Shown in pieces: positions 7,376 to 15,820 of a stretch of DNA of 37,489 bases. Source of the stretch: an uncultured Pseudomonadota bacterium (GTDB lineage: Bacteria; Pseudomonadota; Alphaproteobacteria; RF32; CAG-239). The notes beneath the pieces were generated by a model, which saw nothing but the letters and a program-made list of their open reading frames with translations, did no database searches and was not told the origin of the DNA. Each line of letters begins with the position of its first letter. Position 1 is the stretch's first letter. A program made the translations under genes and the position numbers. The stretch is taken from assembly GCA_949295935.1 (NCBI GenBank), contig CASFMW010000006.1, forward strand, positions 1 to 37,489. Direction: 5' to 3'.

Positions 7376-7759
7376 TTATCGCTGAGCACGAGCCATTTTC
7401 TTCAGCCTGTTCTGCTCAGCCTTGTTAGAAATACTTTTTTGAGCGGCGATTCGGCGATTCGATTCGTCACTCTCATAATCAAATGGTAACGCAGAATAGT
7501 TAATAATTTGTTCAGCCTGAACCGGATTTAATGCAATATGTTTTGCAGCCAGCTCACGCAAGCGCTCCGGCGAGTTAAGGTGGCTCCACTCCGCATTAAG
7601 TACATGAATGGTTTTAACATCATCTTTAATGTTTTCGTTGATTTGAGCGAGTTCTTTCTCAAGGGATTGCACCTTATTTTTCATCACAAACATACCAAAA
7701 CCAACAAGGCAGGTCAGGCAAAACCAAAGAGTTAAAGTGGCTGTTCTTGTGCTTGACAT
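7376..7759 (-). CDS. ftsL: Cell-division protein FtsL
   Basis: The protein has 127 residues. It is a bitopic divisome protein that forms a complex with FtsB and FtsQ. A single membrane helix (about residues 8-26) is followed by a periplasmic coiled coil (VQSLEKELAQINENI). The LNAEWSHLNSPERLRELA segment is the conserved FtsL signature in Alphaproteobacteria. The C-terminal 30 residues are basic and probably flexible. The family is weakly conserved, so the position between rsmH and ftsI is strong supporting evidence. Confidence 0.9.
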   Translation of the reverse strand: MSSTRTATLTLWFCLTCLVGFGMFVMKNKVQSLEKELAQINENIKDDVKTIHVLNAEWSHLNSPERLRELAAKHIALNPVQAEQIINYSALPFDYESDESNRRIAAQKSISNKAEQNRLKKMARAQR

Positions 7760-7775
7760 AGTGAAATCCTTTCAA

Positions 7776-8693
7776 TCAAATCTTAATTGCAAAACGCAAT
7801 TTTGCGGAGCGGGAACGAGGGTTAGAGGCAATTTCATCATCTTGAGGAAGAATGGCTTTGGAGCAAGAGGAGATTCTTGCAGCCGTTTCTGCCGCCACTT
7901 GCGGCATATAACGAGAAACAGCTTTGGGCTTTCCTAGGTTGTCATTAAAGAAAGACTTAACGATTCTATCTTCAAGAGAGTGGAAAGAAACAACAACAAG
8001 CCGCCCATTGGGGTTAAGGCAAGAGAGCGCGCCTTCAAGACCGGATTCAAGCTCACCGAGCTCATTATTAACGGCAATGCGGAGCGCTTGAAAGGTACGG
8101 GTGGCAGGGTCGATGGGGGAAGCTGGTGACTTTTTAACAACTGAATGGATTATGTCAACCAGCTCTGTGGTTGTGCTAATCTTTTTAGTTTTGCGAGCCG
8201 CGATGATTTTTGCGGCAATTTGGCGTGATTTACGCTCTTCGCCATATTTATAAATAATGTCGGCCAGCTCTTTTTCGGAAAGAGAATTAACAAGATCGGC
8301 AGCCGATGTGCCAGCGCAAGACATACGCATATCAAGCGGCGCTTCTTTAGAGAACGAAAAACCACGTTCTTTGTTGTCGAGCTGCATGGAAGAAACACCA
8401 ATGTCAAAAACCGCACCATCAATTCCTTCGGAAACCAAATCGGCAAAATCACCAAACTGACCGGCTCTGAACTCAAAGCGATTTCCATAAATTGATTTCA
8501 ATTCTTCGGCGCGAGCCTTAACATTTGGGTCGCGGTCAAGTGCAATAACTTTGCAGTCTGCTGCTTCAAGAATGGCTTGGGTGTAACCGCCGTTGCCAAA
8601 AGTTGCATCAACATAAACTTTTCCGTCAGCGGGAGCCAAATGCTCCAAAACTTCACGAAGCATAACCGGAATATGTTTCTGAGTGCCAGACAT
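7776..8693 (-). CDS. rsmH: 16S rRNA m4C1402 methyltransferase RsmH (MraW)
   Basis: The protein has 305 residues from the ATG at 8693-8691. It methylates N4 of cytidine 1402 in the ribosomal P site, using S-adenosylmethionine. The start HIPVMLREVL is the family hallmark; the SAM-binding loop is DATFGNGGYTQAIL, and an acidic ALDRDP follows. The end carries VVVSFHSLEDRIVKSFF and SRSAKLRFA, both typical. A longer frame reaches 8795 but its first 34 codons overlap mraZ and are not conserved-looking. The ATG overlaps the mraZ stop by one base (TAATG), which suggests translational coupling. Confidence 0.96.
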   Translation of the reverse strand: MSGTQKHIPVMLREVLEHLAPADGKVYVDATFGNGGYTQAILEAADCKVIALDRDPNVKARAEELKSIYGNRFEFRAGQFGDFADLVSEGIDGAVFDIGVSSMQLDNKERGFSFSKEAPLDMRMSCAGTSAADLVNSLSEKELADIIYKYGEERKSRQIAAKIIAARKTKKISTTTELVDIIHSVVKKSPASPIDPATRTFQALRIAVNNELGELESGLEGALSCLNPNGRLVVVSFHSLEDRIVKSFFNDNLGKPKAVSRYMPQVAAETAARISSCSKAILPQDDEIASNPRSRSAKLRFAIKI

Positions 8694-9166
8694 TATTCTG
8701 CACCTCCTTCCGGTTTTACTGAAAGCTGCGGGCGTTTCTTCAAGACTTCGGCACGAATACGCGCTTCTTCTTTTTCCCAGTTTTGCGGATTCCAAATCTG
8801 AAACTTGCGGCCTTTACCGACAAAGACAGCCGCATCGGTGATTTGCGCATGCTTCAAAAGCTTTTCTGACAAGACGATACGTCCGGTCGAATCAAACGGA
8901 AAACGCTTTGCATCACCAAAAATAAGATTTGTTAAATCATCTTGTTCTTGGGAGAAAAAGTCCATGGAACTTTCAATGTCAGTAGCAAGTTTATCCAAGA
9001 GTTCTTCGGTACAACCTTCAATGCATGGAGCGCTAAGGCTGCGATAGCAAACAATTTCCGTTGATAAATCTTTAAGAATTGCGCGGTAGTCTGAGGGAAG
9101 GGAGACGCGCCCTTTGGCGTCAACCTTATTTATTATTGTATCTAAGAAGAGAAAAGATTTTCTCAC
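8693..9166 (-). CDS. mraZ: Transcriptional regulator MraZ
   Basis: The protein has 157 residues with two AbrB-like halves. The first contains INKVDAKGRVSLPSDYR and the second RFPFDSTGRIVLSEKLL, the DxxGR repeats that define MraZ. MraZ forms a ring and binds repeated TGGGN boxes upstream of the division and cell-wall cluster. The start is GTG at 9166-9164, preceded by an AGAGGGG ribosome-binding site on the minus strand. Three such boxes lie 46-70 bases upstream (9212-9236), so autoregulation is likely. The tail (LKKRPQLSVKPEGGAE) is short and variable as expected. Confidence 0.95.
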   Translation of the reverse strand: MRKSFLFLDTIINKVDAKGRVSLPSDYRAILKDLSTEIVCYRSLSAPCIEGCTEELLDKLATDIESSMDFFSQEQDDLTNLIFGDAKRFPFDSTGRIVLSEKLLKHAQITDAAVFVGKGRKFQIWNPQNWEKEEARIRAEVLKKRPQLSVKPEGGAE

Positions 9167-9202
9167 AATAGCCCCTCTAAAAATAACTGCCCTCTGACTT
9201 AT

Positions 9203-9236
9203 GGTATATCATGGGATTTTATGGGAATCAATGGGA
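9203..9236 (-). promoter_or_regulatory. mraZ promoter with three MraZ-binding boxes
   Basis: On the plus strand TGGGA occurs at 9212-9216, 9222-9226 and 9232-9236, spaced exactly ten bases, matching the known MraZ operator of TGGGN units separated by five bases. Weaker units TGGTA (9202) and TAGGA (9242) keep the same phase. On the minus strand TTGATT (9231-9226) and TATACC (9208-9203), 17 bases apart, form a candidate promoter interleaved with the boxes, so MraZ binding should block RNA polymerase. The promoter is inferred; the boxes are read directly. Confidence 0.8.
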
Positions 9237-9398
9237 ATTTTTAGGATTTTGTTAACTGTTCTTCTTTTGTTCGAGAAAAAAATAATATGTTGTACCTAAA
9301 ACCTTGCTGGATAAGGGTTTGCAAAGGGTGTAGAAAATCAAAAAAGAACAAATTTTTTTAATATTTTTTTTAATACTTGGTGATAACTGATAAGCCAT

Positions 9399-9440
9399 AA
9401 GCGCGAATCGGAAAAAAACCGACGCGCTTTATTGTTTTTT
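9399..9440 (+). terminator. Orphan Rho-independent terminator upstream of rnpB
   Basis: AAGCGCG-AA-TCGG (9399-9411) pairs with CCGA-CGCGCTT (9419-9429), leaving only an AA bulge. It has a 7-base A loop and is followed by TATTG and a T run (9434-9441). The T run is on the plus strand only. No plus-strand gene precedes it within this window after yacG at 5063, and the interval 9237-9398 holds no convincing open frame. It may end a short unannotated RNA or insulate rnpB from stray transcription. Confidence 0.75.
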
Positions 9441-9466
9441 TAGCGTGGGCAAGAGTGATAAACCAC

Positions 9467-9493
9467 TTGCAAAATAAAGGCAAAGAGTATAAG
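9467..9493 (+). promoter_or_regulatory. Candidate rnpB promoter
   Basis: TTGCAA (9467-9472, preceded by C as in the alphaproteobacterial CTTG consensus) and TATAAG (9488-9493) are 15 bases apart. The spacing is short, but the predicted start near 9500 coincides with the first paired base of the RNase P RNA. Confidence 0.45.
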
Positions 9494-9500
9494 CTTTGCA

Positions 9501-9911
9501 AACAGGTAGCCGGATAGCTGCGCCGCAAGACTTGTTCAAACGGTGAGGAAAGTCCGGGCTTCACGGAAACGGGGTACCAGATAACGTCTGGCTGGAGCAA
9601 TCCAAGTGACAGTGCCGCAGAAAATTACCGCTTGAAAACAAGCGTTTTCGAGTAAGGTTGAAAAGGCGGGGTAAGAGCCCACCGCATGGGCAGCAATGTC
9701 CGTGGCAAGGTAAACCATGCCTGAAGCAAGACCAAATGAGGAGAGCATTTTTTCGGAAATGACTACACGGAGAGTTTCCGCTCCGCTCCAGAGGTAGGTC
9801 GCGATGAGCGAACAAGTGATTGTTCGCCAAGATGAATAGCTATCCCTTTGAGCGGATTCGCAAGAAGACAATCAAAGGACAGAACCCGGCTTATAGGCTG
9901 CCTGTTTTTTT
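9501..9911 (+). ncRNA. rnpB: RNase P RNA, bacterial class A
   Basis: This is the catalytic RNA that removes tRNA 5' leaders. The conserved 5' core GAGGAAAGTCCGGGCT lies near 9543, the middle core GCAAGACCAAATGAGGAGAG near 9726, GATGAATAGCT near 9830, and the 3' core ACAGAACCCGGCTTATAGG at 9880-9897. Ends were set by helix P1: AACAGGTAGCC (9501-9511) pairs with GGCTGCCTGTT (9896-9906) with one G-U pair. P1 is followed by T residues to 9911, so it may double as the terminator. The length of about 410 is normal. The exact ends are uncertain by a few bases. Confidence 0.95.
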
Positions 9912-9933
9912 ATAAGAGCAAAGGAGATTAAAT

Positions 9934-10785
9934 TTGCGCCAGCAAACACTCAAAAATAATGTCAGAATAGAAGGCGTCGGGCTTCATTCCGGTGTCCAAA
10001 GCATTTTGACCATCAAGCCGGCCGCCGAAAATAGCGGAATTATTTTTAAGCGGGTAGATTTACCTAATCAGCCGGAAATAAAAGCGCTTTATTCAAACGT
10101 GGTCGATACAAGAAATTGCACTTGCTTGGGAGATGTCAAAGGCGCGCTTGTTTCTACCATTGAACATATCATGTCGGCGCTTTATGTTTGCGGCATAGAC
10201 AATGCTTTGATTGAAGTAAATAATACGGAAATCCCGATAATGGATGGCAGTGGCAAATGCTTTTATGAGGCTCTGAAAACGGCAGAACTTGTTGAGCAAA
10301 ACGCGCTGCGCCGTTGCCTAAAAGTCTTAAAACCGCTAAAATTTACGGATGACAAAGGCAATGAAACATCTCTTGAACCGGCAGAAGACTTAGAAATTTG
10401 TATGGAAATCGACTTTCCTTCAAAAATCGTCGGTCACCAAATTTTCGATTCTAAAATAACACCGGCTGTTTATGAAAAAGAAATTGCCCCAAGCCGCACT
10501 TTTTGTGAAAAATATCAAATAGATTACCTTCGTTCATTGGGCTTGATAAAAGGCGGAAGCTTAGATAATGCCGTTGTCTTGGATGGCGAAACGATTTTGA
10601 ATCCCGAGGGCTTTCGCGTCAAAGACGAATGCGTTAAACACAAAGCTTTAGACGCCGTCGGCGATTTATACACCTCAGGTTATCGCATAAAAGGAAAATT
10701 CACGGGTAAAAAGAGCGGACATTTCCACAATAACGAACTTTTGAAAAAACTTTTTGCAGATAGCACAAACTATACATTGGAGTAA
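9934..10785 (+). CDS. lpxC: UDP-3-O-acyl-N-acetylglucosamine deacetylase LpxC
   Basis: The protein has 283 residues, slightly shorter than E. coli LpxC (305). It carries out the committed step of lipid A synthesis, removing acetate from UDP-3-O-acyl-GlcNAc. Zinc ligands are H78 in STIEHIMSAL, and H236 and D240 in VKHKALDAVGDL; catalytic H263 is in SGHFHNNEL. The N-terminal GVGLHSG motif is intact. The start is TTG at 9934, seven bases after AAGGAG; no ATG is available near the conserved N-terminus. An inefficient start codon may help limit an enzyme that is normally tightly controlled. It heads lpxC-bamD-recN. Confidence 0.96.
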   Translation: MRQQTLKNNVRIEGVGLHSGVQSILTIKPAAENSGIIFKRVDLPNQPEIKALYSNVVDTRNCTCLGDVKGALVSTIEHIMSALYVCGIDNALIEVNNTEIPIMDGSGKCFYEALKTAELVEQNALRRCLKVLKPLKFTDDKGNETSLEPAEDLEICMEIDFPSKIVGHQIFDSKITPAVYEKEIAPSRTFCEKYQIDYLRSLGLIKGGSLDNAVVLDGETILNPEGFRVKDECVKHKALDAVGDLYTSGYRIKGKFTGKKSGHFHNNELLKKLFADSTNYTLE

Positions 10786-10792
10786 AAAACAG

Positions 10793-11536
10793 ATGAAAAA
10801 GACGTCACTTTTGTTTTGCGTGTTAATGGCTCTGGCCGGTGTAAACGGTTGCGCCTCCACTGCCGATGAAGAAACTCCGTTGACGGCGGAAGAACAATAT
10901 AATCAAGCCTATAAAGAAATGGAAGAAACGTCATATAAAACGGCAGCCAAAAGCTTTGAAAAAGTTGAATTAGAGCACCCTTATTCCAAATGGGCGGTCA
11001 AGGCCAAAATCATGGGAGCTTATTCTTTTTACAAAGCCAAAGAATATGATGATGCCATCATGGCGCTGGACAGATTTATCAAGTTTCATCCCGGAAACAA
11101 AGACATCGCCTATGCTTATTACTTAAAAGCCTTGTGCTATTATGACCAAATCGAAAGTCCGGAAAATGATCAGGGCAATACCTCAAAAGCATTAGCCGCT
11201 TTGGAACAAGTTGTCTTGCGCTTTCCAAACAGCGAATACGCCAAAGACGCTGAACAAAAAATAATTCTGGCCAAGGACAGATTAGCCGGACAAGAAATGG
11301 TTATCGGCCGCTATTATTTGTCACAAAAAAATTATCTGTCGGCGCTGAACCGTTTTTCAGCTGTGGTTAATAATTATCAAACCACAACCCAGATTGAAGA
11401 AGCTTTGTATCGTCAGGTCGAAATTTATAAAATCCTTGGCTTAAGCAAAGAGGCTCAAACCGCTGCCCGTGTCCTGAAGTATAATTATCCCCAAAGCCCA
11501 TGGACACAAAAGGCTGAAAGCCTGATGGCTGCATAA
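10793..11536 (+). CDS. bamD: Outer-membrane assembly lipoprotein BamD
   Basis: The protein has 247 residues from the ATG at 10793, seven bases after the lpxC stop; a longer frame from 10754 would start inside lpxC and spoil the signal peptide. Residues 1-19 form a lipoprotein signal ending VNGC (C20). The mature part is a series of TPR helices (YNQAYKEMEETSYKTAAKSFEKV, then DDAIMALDRFIKFHPGNKDIAYAYYLKALC), matching BamD, which recognises substrate signals and holds BamA and BamC/E in the Bam complex. The lpxC-bamD-recN order is a normal alphaproteobacterial arrangement. Confidence 0.94.
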   Translation: MKKTSLLFCVLMALAGVNGCASTADEETPLTAEEQYNQAYKEMEETSYKTAAKSFEKVELEHPYSKWAVKAKIMGAYSFYKAKEYDDAIMALDRFIKFHPGNKDIAYAYYLKALCYYDQIESPENDQGNTSKALAALEQVVLRFPNSEYAKDAEQKIILAKDRLAGQEMVIGRYYLSQKNYLSALNRFSAVVNNYQTTTQIEEALYRQVEIYKILGLSKEAQTAARVLKYNYPQSPWTQKAESLMAA

Positions 11537-11555
11537 TAAACAAACGAGAACAGAG

Positions 11556-13226
11556 ATGTTAAGCGCTCTTTCGATAAGAAATGTTGTTTTGATTGACAAG
11601 CTGGACTTGGATTTCAAGTCCGGCTTAAGTGTGCTGACCGGAGAAACCGGCGCCGGTAAGTCAATCTTGCTTGATTCTCTGGGCTTGATTTTGGGTGGTC
11701 GCGCCGAAACCGGATTAATTCGGCAGGGTACTGATAAATTAAGCGTCACCGCCACTTTTGAGATTGGCGCGGAGAATAAAGGACTGAACACCCTGTTTGA
11801 AGAATATGATTTAGATTCGCCCGAAGACGGCACGCTTGAAATAAAGCGCAGCCTCACCAAAGAGGGCAAGGGCAAAATCTTTCTGAATGACCAGCCGATA
11901 AGCGCTAAGGTTTTAAAAGAGATCGGCAGCTTTTTGGTGGAAGTCCACGGTCAATATGATAATCAGGGCTTGCTTAATCCGGCTAATCATGGCGATATTT
12001 TAGATTCGTTCGGCGGTTATGAAAAGGAGTTGAAAGCTTATAAAGAAAGTTTTTGCGAATATAAACGGATTAAGAAAAAACGCGAAGATACTGAAAACAG
12101 CATAAATCAAGCCAAGGCAGAGGAAGAGGAACTTCGCCATTGGGTTAAGGAGCTTGAGGAGATAAAGCCGCACAAAGGCGAGGAAGAAGAGCTAAGCCAA
12201 AAACGCTTGGAATTAATGAACGCCGAAAAAATCATTGAAAGCTTAAATCTGGCTTATGGCGCCCTGAATGGTGAACAAGATATTATCTCGGCTCTCCGCC
12301 GCGCTCAGTCAGCAATTGAACGGGCCGATAGAATTGTCTCCGGCAAATACGAGGGGATAAATTCGCTCCTTGAACAAACCATGATTAATGCTGAAGAAGC
12401 GATTGGTGAAATCGAAGACGCCAGCCGCAATGTCAGCTTGAATCAAAGCGAACAAGAAGGGATTGAGGAACGGTTGTATAAGCTGCGCGGTTTAGCTCGC
12501 AAGCACCAGTGCTCAACGGATGAACTTGAAGACAAGCTGAGCGAAATGCGCCAAAAGCTTGAACAAATCGAGCATGGAGAAGAGGGGCTTGATAATCTAA
12601 AAAAACAAGAATCCGAACAGAAAAAGCTCTGCGCCCAAACGGCAGAAGAATTAAGCAAGGCGCGCAAAACCGCTGCGCAAAAATTAGACTCACTGGTCAT
12701 GAAAGAATTAGCCCCGCTTAAAATGGAAAAAGCCAAATTTGAAACTAAGATAGAAACGCTGGGCGAAGATAACTGGACGGAGAAGGGACAAGATAAAGTT
12801 TATTTCACGGTGTCAACCAACCCAAACTCACCGCAAGGCCCGTTGAATAAAATTGCCTCTGGCGGTGAACTGGCACGTTTTATGCTGGCCTTAAAAGTAA
12901 ATTTAGCCCAAGGCAGTGAAATCGGCACCATGATATTTGATGAAGTAGACGCCGGCGTCGGCGGTGCAACGGCGCGCGCGGTTGGAGAACGCTTGGCAAG
13001 ATTAGGAAAAACGGTTCAGGTCTTGGTCGTAACCCATTCGCCCCAAGTCGCCGCCTGCGGCAATCAGCACTATAAAGTCTGGAAAGAAACGCAGGATAAT
13101 ATCACCACCACCAGCGTTAAAGAGCTATCAACAACCGAAAGACAGGAAGAAGTCGCGCGGATGTTGGCCGGCGAACACGTTACCGATGAAGCCCGCGCCG
13201 CCGCCAAAGTCCTAATGAGTGCATAA
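11556..13226 (+). CDS. recN: DNA repair ATPase RecN
   Basis: The protein has 556 residues, the usual length. RecN is an SMC-like protein acting early in double-strand break repair. The Walker A loop GETGAGKS is at 29-36; the central part (about 155-390) is a charged coiled coil; the C-terminal head holds the ABC signature SGGELARFMLALK and Walker B MIFDEVDAGVGG, followed by the switch histidine in VVTHSPQVAA. Both ATPase halves and the coiled coil are intact. The ribosome-binding site (GAGAACAGAG) is modest. No LexA-type operator is evident upstream, in keeping with its place in an operon. A weak hairpin (13231-13257) with one mismatch follows the stop. Confidence 0.95.
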   Translation: MLSALSIRNVVLIDKLDLDFKSGLSVLTGETGAGKSILLDSLGLILGGRAETGLIRQGTDKLSVTATFEIGAENKGLNTLFEEYDLDSPEDGTLEIKRSLTKEGKGKIFLNDQPISAKVLKEIGSFLVEVHGQYDNQGLLNPANHGDILDSFGGYEKELKAYKESFCEYKRIKKKREDTENSINQAKAEEEELRHWVKELEEIKPHKGEEEELSQKRLELMNAEKIIESLNLAYGALNGEQDIISALRRAQSAIERADRIVSGKYEGINSLLEQTMINAEEAIGEIEDASRNVSLNQSEQEGIEERLYKLRGLARKHQCSTDELEDKLSEMRQKLEQIEHGEEGLDNLKKQESEQKKLCAQTAEELSKARKTAAQKLDSLVMKELAPLKMEKAKFETKIETLGEDNWTEKGQDKVYFTVSTNPNSPQGPLNKIASGGELARFMLALKVNLAQGSEIGTMIFDEVDAGVGGATARAVGERLARLGKTVQVLVVTHSPQVAACGNQHYKVWKETQDNITTTSVKELSTTERQEEVARMLAGEHVTDEARAAAKVLMSA

Positions 13227-13286
13227 AAAAAACAGGCTGCATGAAAATACAACCTGTTAATAAAATCAGCGGATTTAAATTATTTC

Positions 13287-13314
13287 TTGAAAAAAAAAGA
13301 TTCAGTGGTAAATT
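13287..13314 (+). promoter_or_regulatory. Candidate gapA promoter
   Basis: TTGAAA (13287-13292) and TAAATT (13309-13314) are 16 bases apart, with an A-rich spacer start. Predicted transcription begins near 13321, giving a leader of about 65 bases before gapA. Confidence 0.45.
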
Positions 13315-13335
13315 ACATTCGGATTAACAATGCCT

Positions 13336-13365
13336 GTGCGGGGTAGTCCGCATATAACTTTTTTT
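13336..13365 (+). promoter_or_regulatory. Hairpin plus T run in the gapA leader
   Basis: GTGCGG (13336-13341) pairs with CCGCAT (13348-13353) around a 6-base loop, followed five bases later by seven T (13359-13365), directly before the AAGGAAGG ribosome-binding site. It has the shape of a weak terminator inside the leader. It could be an attenuator or a leftover recN terminator. Confidence 0.4.
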
Positions 13366-13370
13366 AGTAA

Positions 13371-14393
<1,023 letters not shown>

Positions 14394-14404
14394 TTTCGTT
14401 TTTT

Positions 14405-14470
14405 CCCGCCGCATAAGGATTCTTAAGCTCTGTTTTTTTAGGAGCAGAATCCGCGGCGGGTAATTTTTTT
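14405..14470 (+). terminator. Large bulged hairpin and T run between gapA and pgk
   Basis: Three stacked stems pair in order: CCCGCCGC (14405-14412) with GCGGCGGG (14453-14460), GGATTCT (14417-14423) with AGAATCC (14446-14452), and GCTC (14427-14430) with GAGC (14442-14445). Unpaired bases ATAA and TAA occur only on the left arm. TAATTTTTTT follows. I see no promoter between it and pgk, so it probably sets the fraction of transcripts that continue into pgk. Confidence 0.85.
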
Positions 14471-14492
14471 ATCGAGATAGAAGGAAAACACA

Positions 14493-15701
14493 ATGGAATA
14501 TAAAACAATAGAAGATTTAGGTAACCTGCAGGGCAAAGTTGTTATGTTGCGTGCAGATTTGAACGTTCCTATGGATGAAAATTTTCATGTTACCAACGAT
14601 GCGCGCATTGTTCGTACGGTTCCAACTATTAAATTGCTGAAAAGCAAAGGCGCAAAAGTTGTTGTCGTATCTCACTTTGGTCGTCCGGAAGGCAAAGGCG
14701 ATATTAAGAACTCTTTGAGCCACATTGTTAAAGATTTAGAAAAAGCAGCCGGCTATAAAGTTGTCTTTGTAGATGATTGTATTGGTGAAAAAGTTGACGC
14801 AGCTGTTAAATCTTTGCGTGATGATGAGATTTTGCTCTTGGAAAATCTGCGTTATTATAATGAAGAAAAGAAGGGCGATGAAGCTTTTGCCGCAGAGTTG
14901 GTAAAACCGGTTGATGTTTATGTTTCAGATGCTTTTTCAACCGCTCACCGCGCACATGCCTCTATGGTAGCCGCCGCAAAATTGCGTCCGGCAGCAATGG
15001 GCTTGCTGATGGCTGAAGAAGTTAATGCTTTGTCAAAAGGTTTGAACGATCCGAAACGTCCGTTGATGGCAATTGTCGGTGGTTCAAAAGTTTCTACCAA
15101 GCTTGACTTGTTGAACAATCTGGTTAAAAAGGTTGATAAGCTGGTTATCTCCGGCGGTATGGCTCACACCTTTATGAAAGCCAGTGGTATTGATACGGTT
15201 AATGAAGCAAACTCTTTGGTTCAAATGGATATGATTGAAACCGCTAAAGAAATTATGAAAACCGCAAAAGCCAACAACTGCGAGATTATCTTGCCATCAG
15301 ATGTTGTTGTTTCAAAAGAATTCAAGGCCGATGCTGAGCACAAGACTGTTAGCTTAGAGCATATTCCGGCTGAGGGTTGGATTTTGATGGATGTTGGTGA
15401 AAAGACCATCGAAGCTATCAATCAAAAGCTCGAAGAATGCAAAACTTTGGTTTGGAACGGACCTTTGGGTGTATTTGAGCTCAAGCCGTTTGATAATGCA
15501 ACCAACAAAGTTGCAGAAAAAGCCGCTATATTGACTGCTGAAGGCCGCTTAATGACCGTTGCCGGTGGTGGTGATACTGTTTCAGCTATGGAAAACGCCG
15601 GTGTTGCCGACAAGTTTTCTTATGTTTCAACCGCCGGTGGCGCTTTCCTCGAATGGATGGAAGGCAAAGAGCTCCCAGGTGTTGTTGTTCTTAAAAAATA
15701 A
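14493..15701 (+). CDS. pgk: Phosphoglycerate kinase
   Basis: The protein has 402 residues. It transfers phosphate from 1,3-bisphosphoglycerate to ADP, following GapA in glycolysis. Visible signatures include the N-terminal VVMLRADLNVPMD, the substrate site VVVSHFGRPEGK, the hinge region IVGGSKVSTKLDLLNNL and the C-terminal nucleotide loop VAGGGDTVSAMENAG. All regions are present and the length is normal. The AAGGA ribosome-binding site is good. Expression probably depends on read-through from gapA because only the bulged terminator and about 20 bases precede it. Confidence 0.97.
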   Translation: MEYKTIEDLGNLQGKVVMLRADLNVPMDENFHVTNDARIVRTVPTIKLLKSKGAKVVVVSHFGRPEGKGDIKNSLSHIVKDLEKAAGYKVVFVDDCIGEKVDAAVKSLRDDEILLLENLRYYNEEKKGDEAFAAELVKPVDVYVSDAFSTAHRAHASMVAAAKLRPAAMGLLMAEEVNALSKGLNDPKRPLMAIVGGSKVSTKLDLLNNLVKKVDKLVISGGMAHTFMKASGIDTVNEANSLVQMDMIETAKEIMKTAKANNCEIILPSDVVVSKEFKADAEHKTVSLEHIPAEGWILMDVGEKTIEAINQKLEECKTLVWNGPLGVFELKPFDNATNKVAEKAAILTAEGRLMTVAGGGDTVSAMENAGVADKFSYVSTAGGAFLEWMEGKELPGVVVLKK

Positions 15702-15713
15702 GAAAAATAAAAA

Positions 15714-15750
15714 CAAAAAACAGGCTTCCCTCGGGAGGCTTGTTTTTTTT
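15714..15750 (+). terminator. Rho-independent terminator after pgk
   Basis: AAAAAACAGGCTTCC pairs with GGAGGCTTGTTTTTTT through two G-U pairs and a very short loop, followed by T to 15750. It ends the glycolytic unit. Confidence 0.85.
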
Positions 15751-15762
15751 GTCAAAAAGTGA

Positions 15763-15790
15763 TTGTTTTTTTCGAAAAATATGTTACAAT
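15763..15790 (+). promoter_or_regulatory. Promoter of the 673-residue protein gene
   Basis: TTGTTT (15763-15768) and TACAAT (15785-15790) are 16 bases apart, and the start codon follows about 30 bases downstream behind a CGGAG ribosome-binding site. The gene is therefore an independent transcription unit. Confidence 0.55.
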
Positions 15791-15820
15791 AAAAACAATT
15801 AAATAGAACGGAGCAAAAAG

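Noticed and set aside
8694..8795. 34-codon N-terminal extension of the rsmH frame
   Set aside because: It lies wholly inside mraZ in another frame. The ATG at 8693 gives the conserved RsmH N-terminus and overlaps the mraZ stop as TAATG.
13231..13257. Hairpin AACAGGCTG / CAACCTGTT after recN as a terminator
   Set aside because: There is a mismatch in the stem and only TAATAAAA after it, so I mention it under recN instead of listing it.
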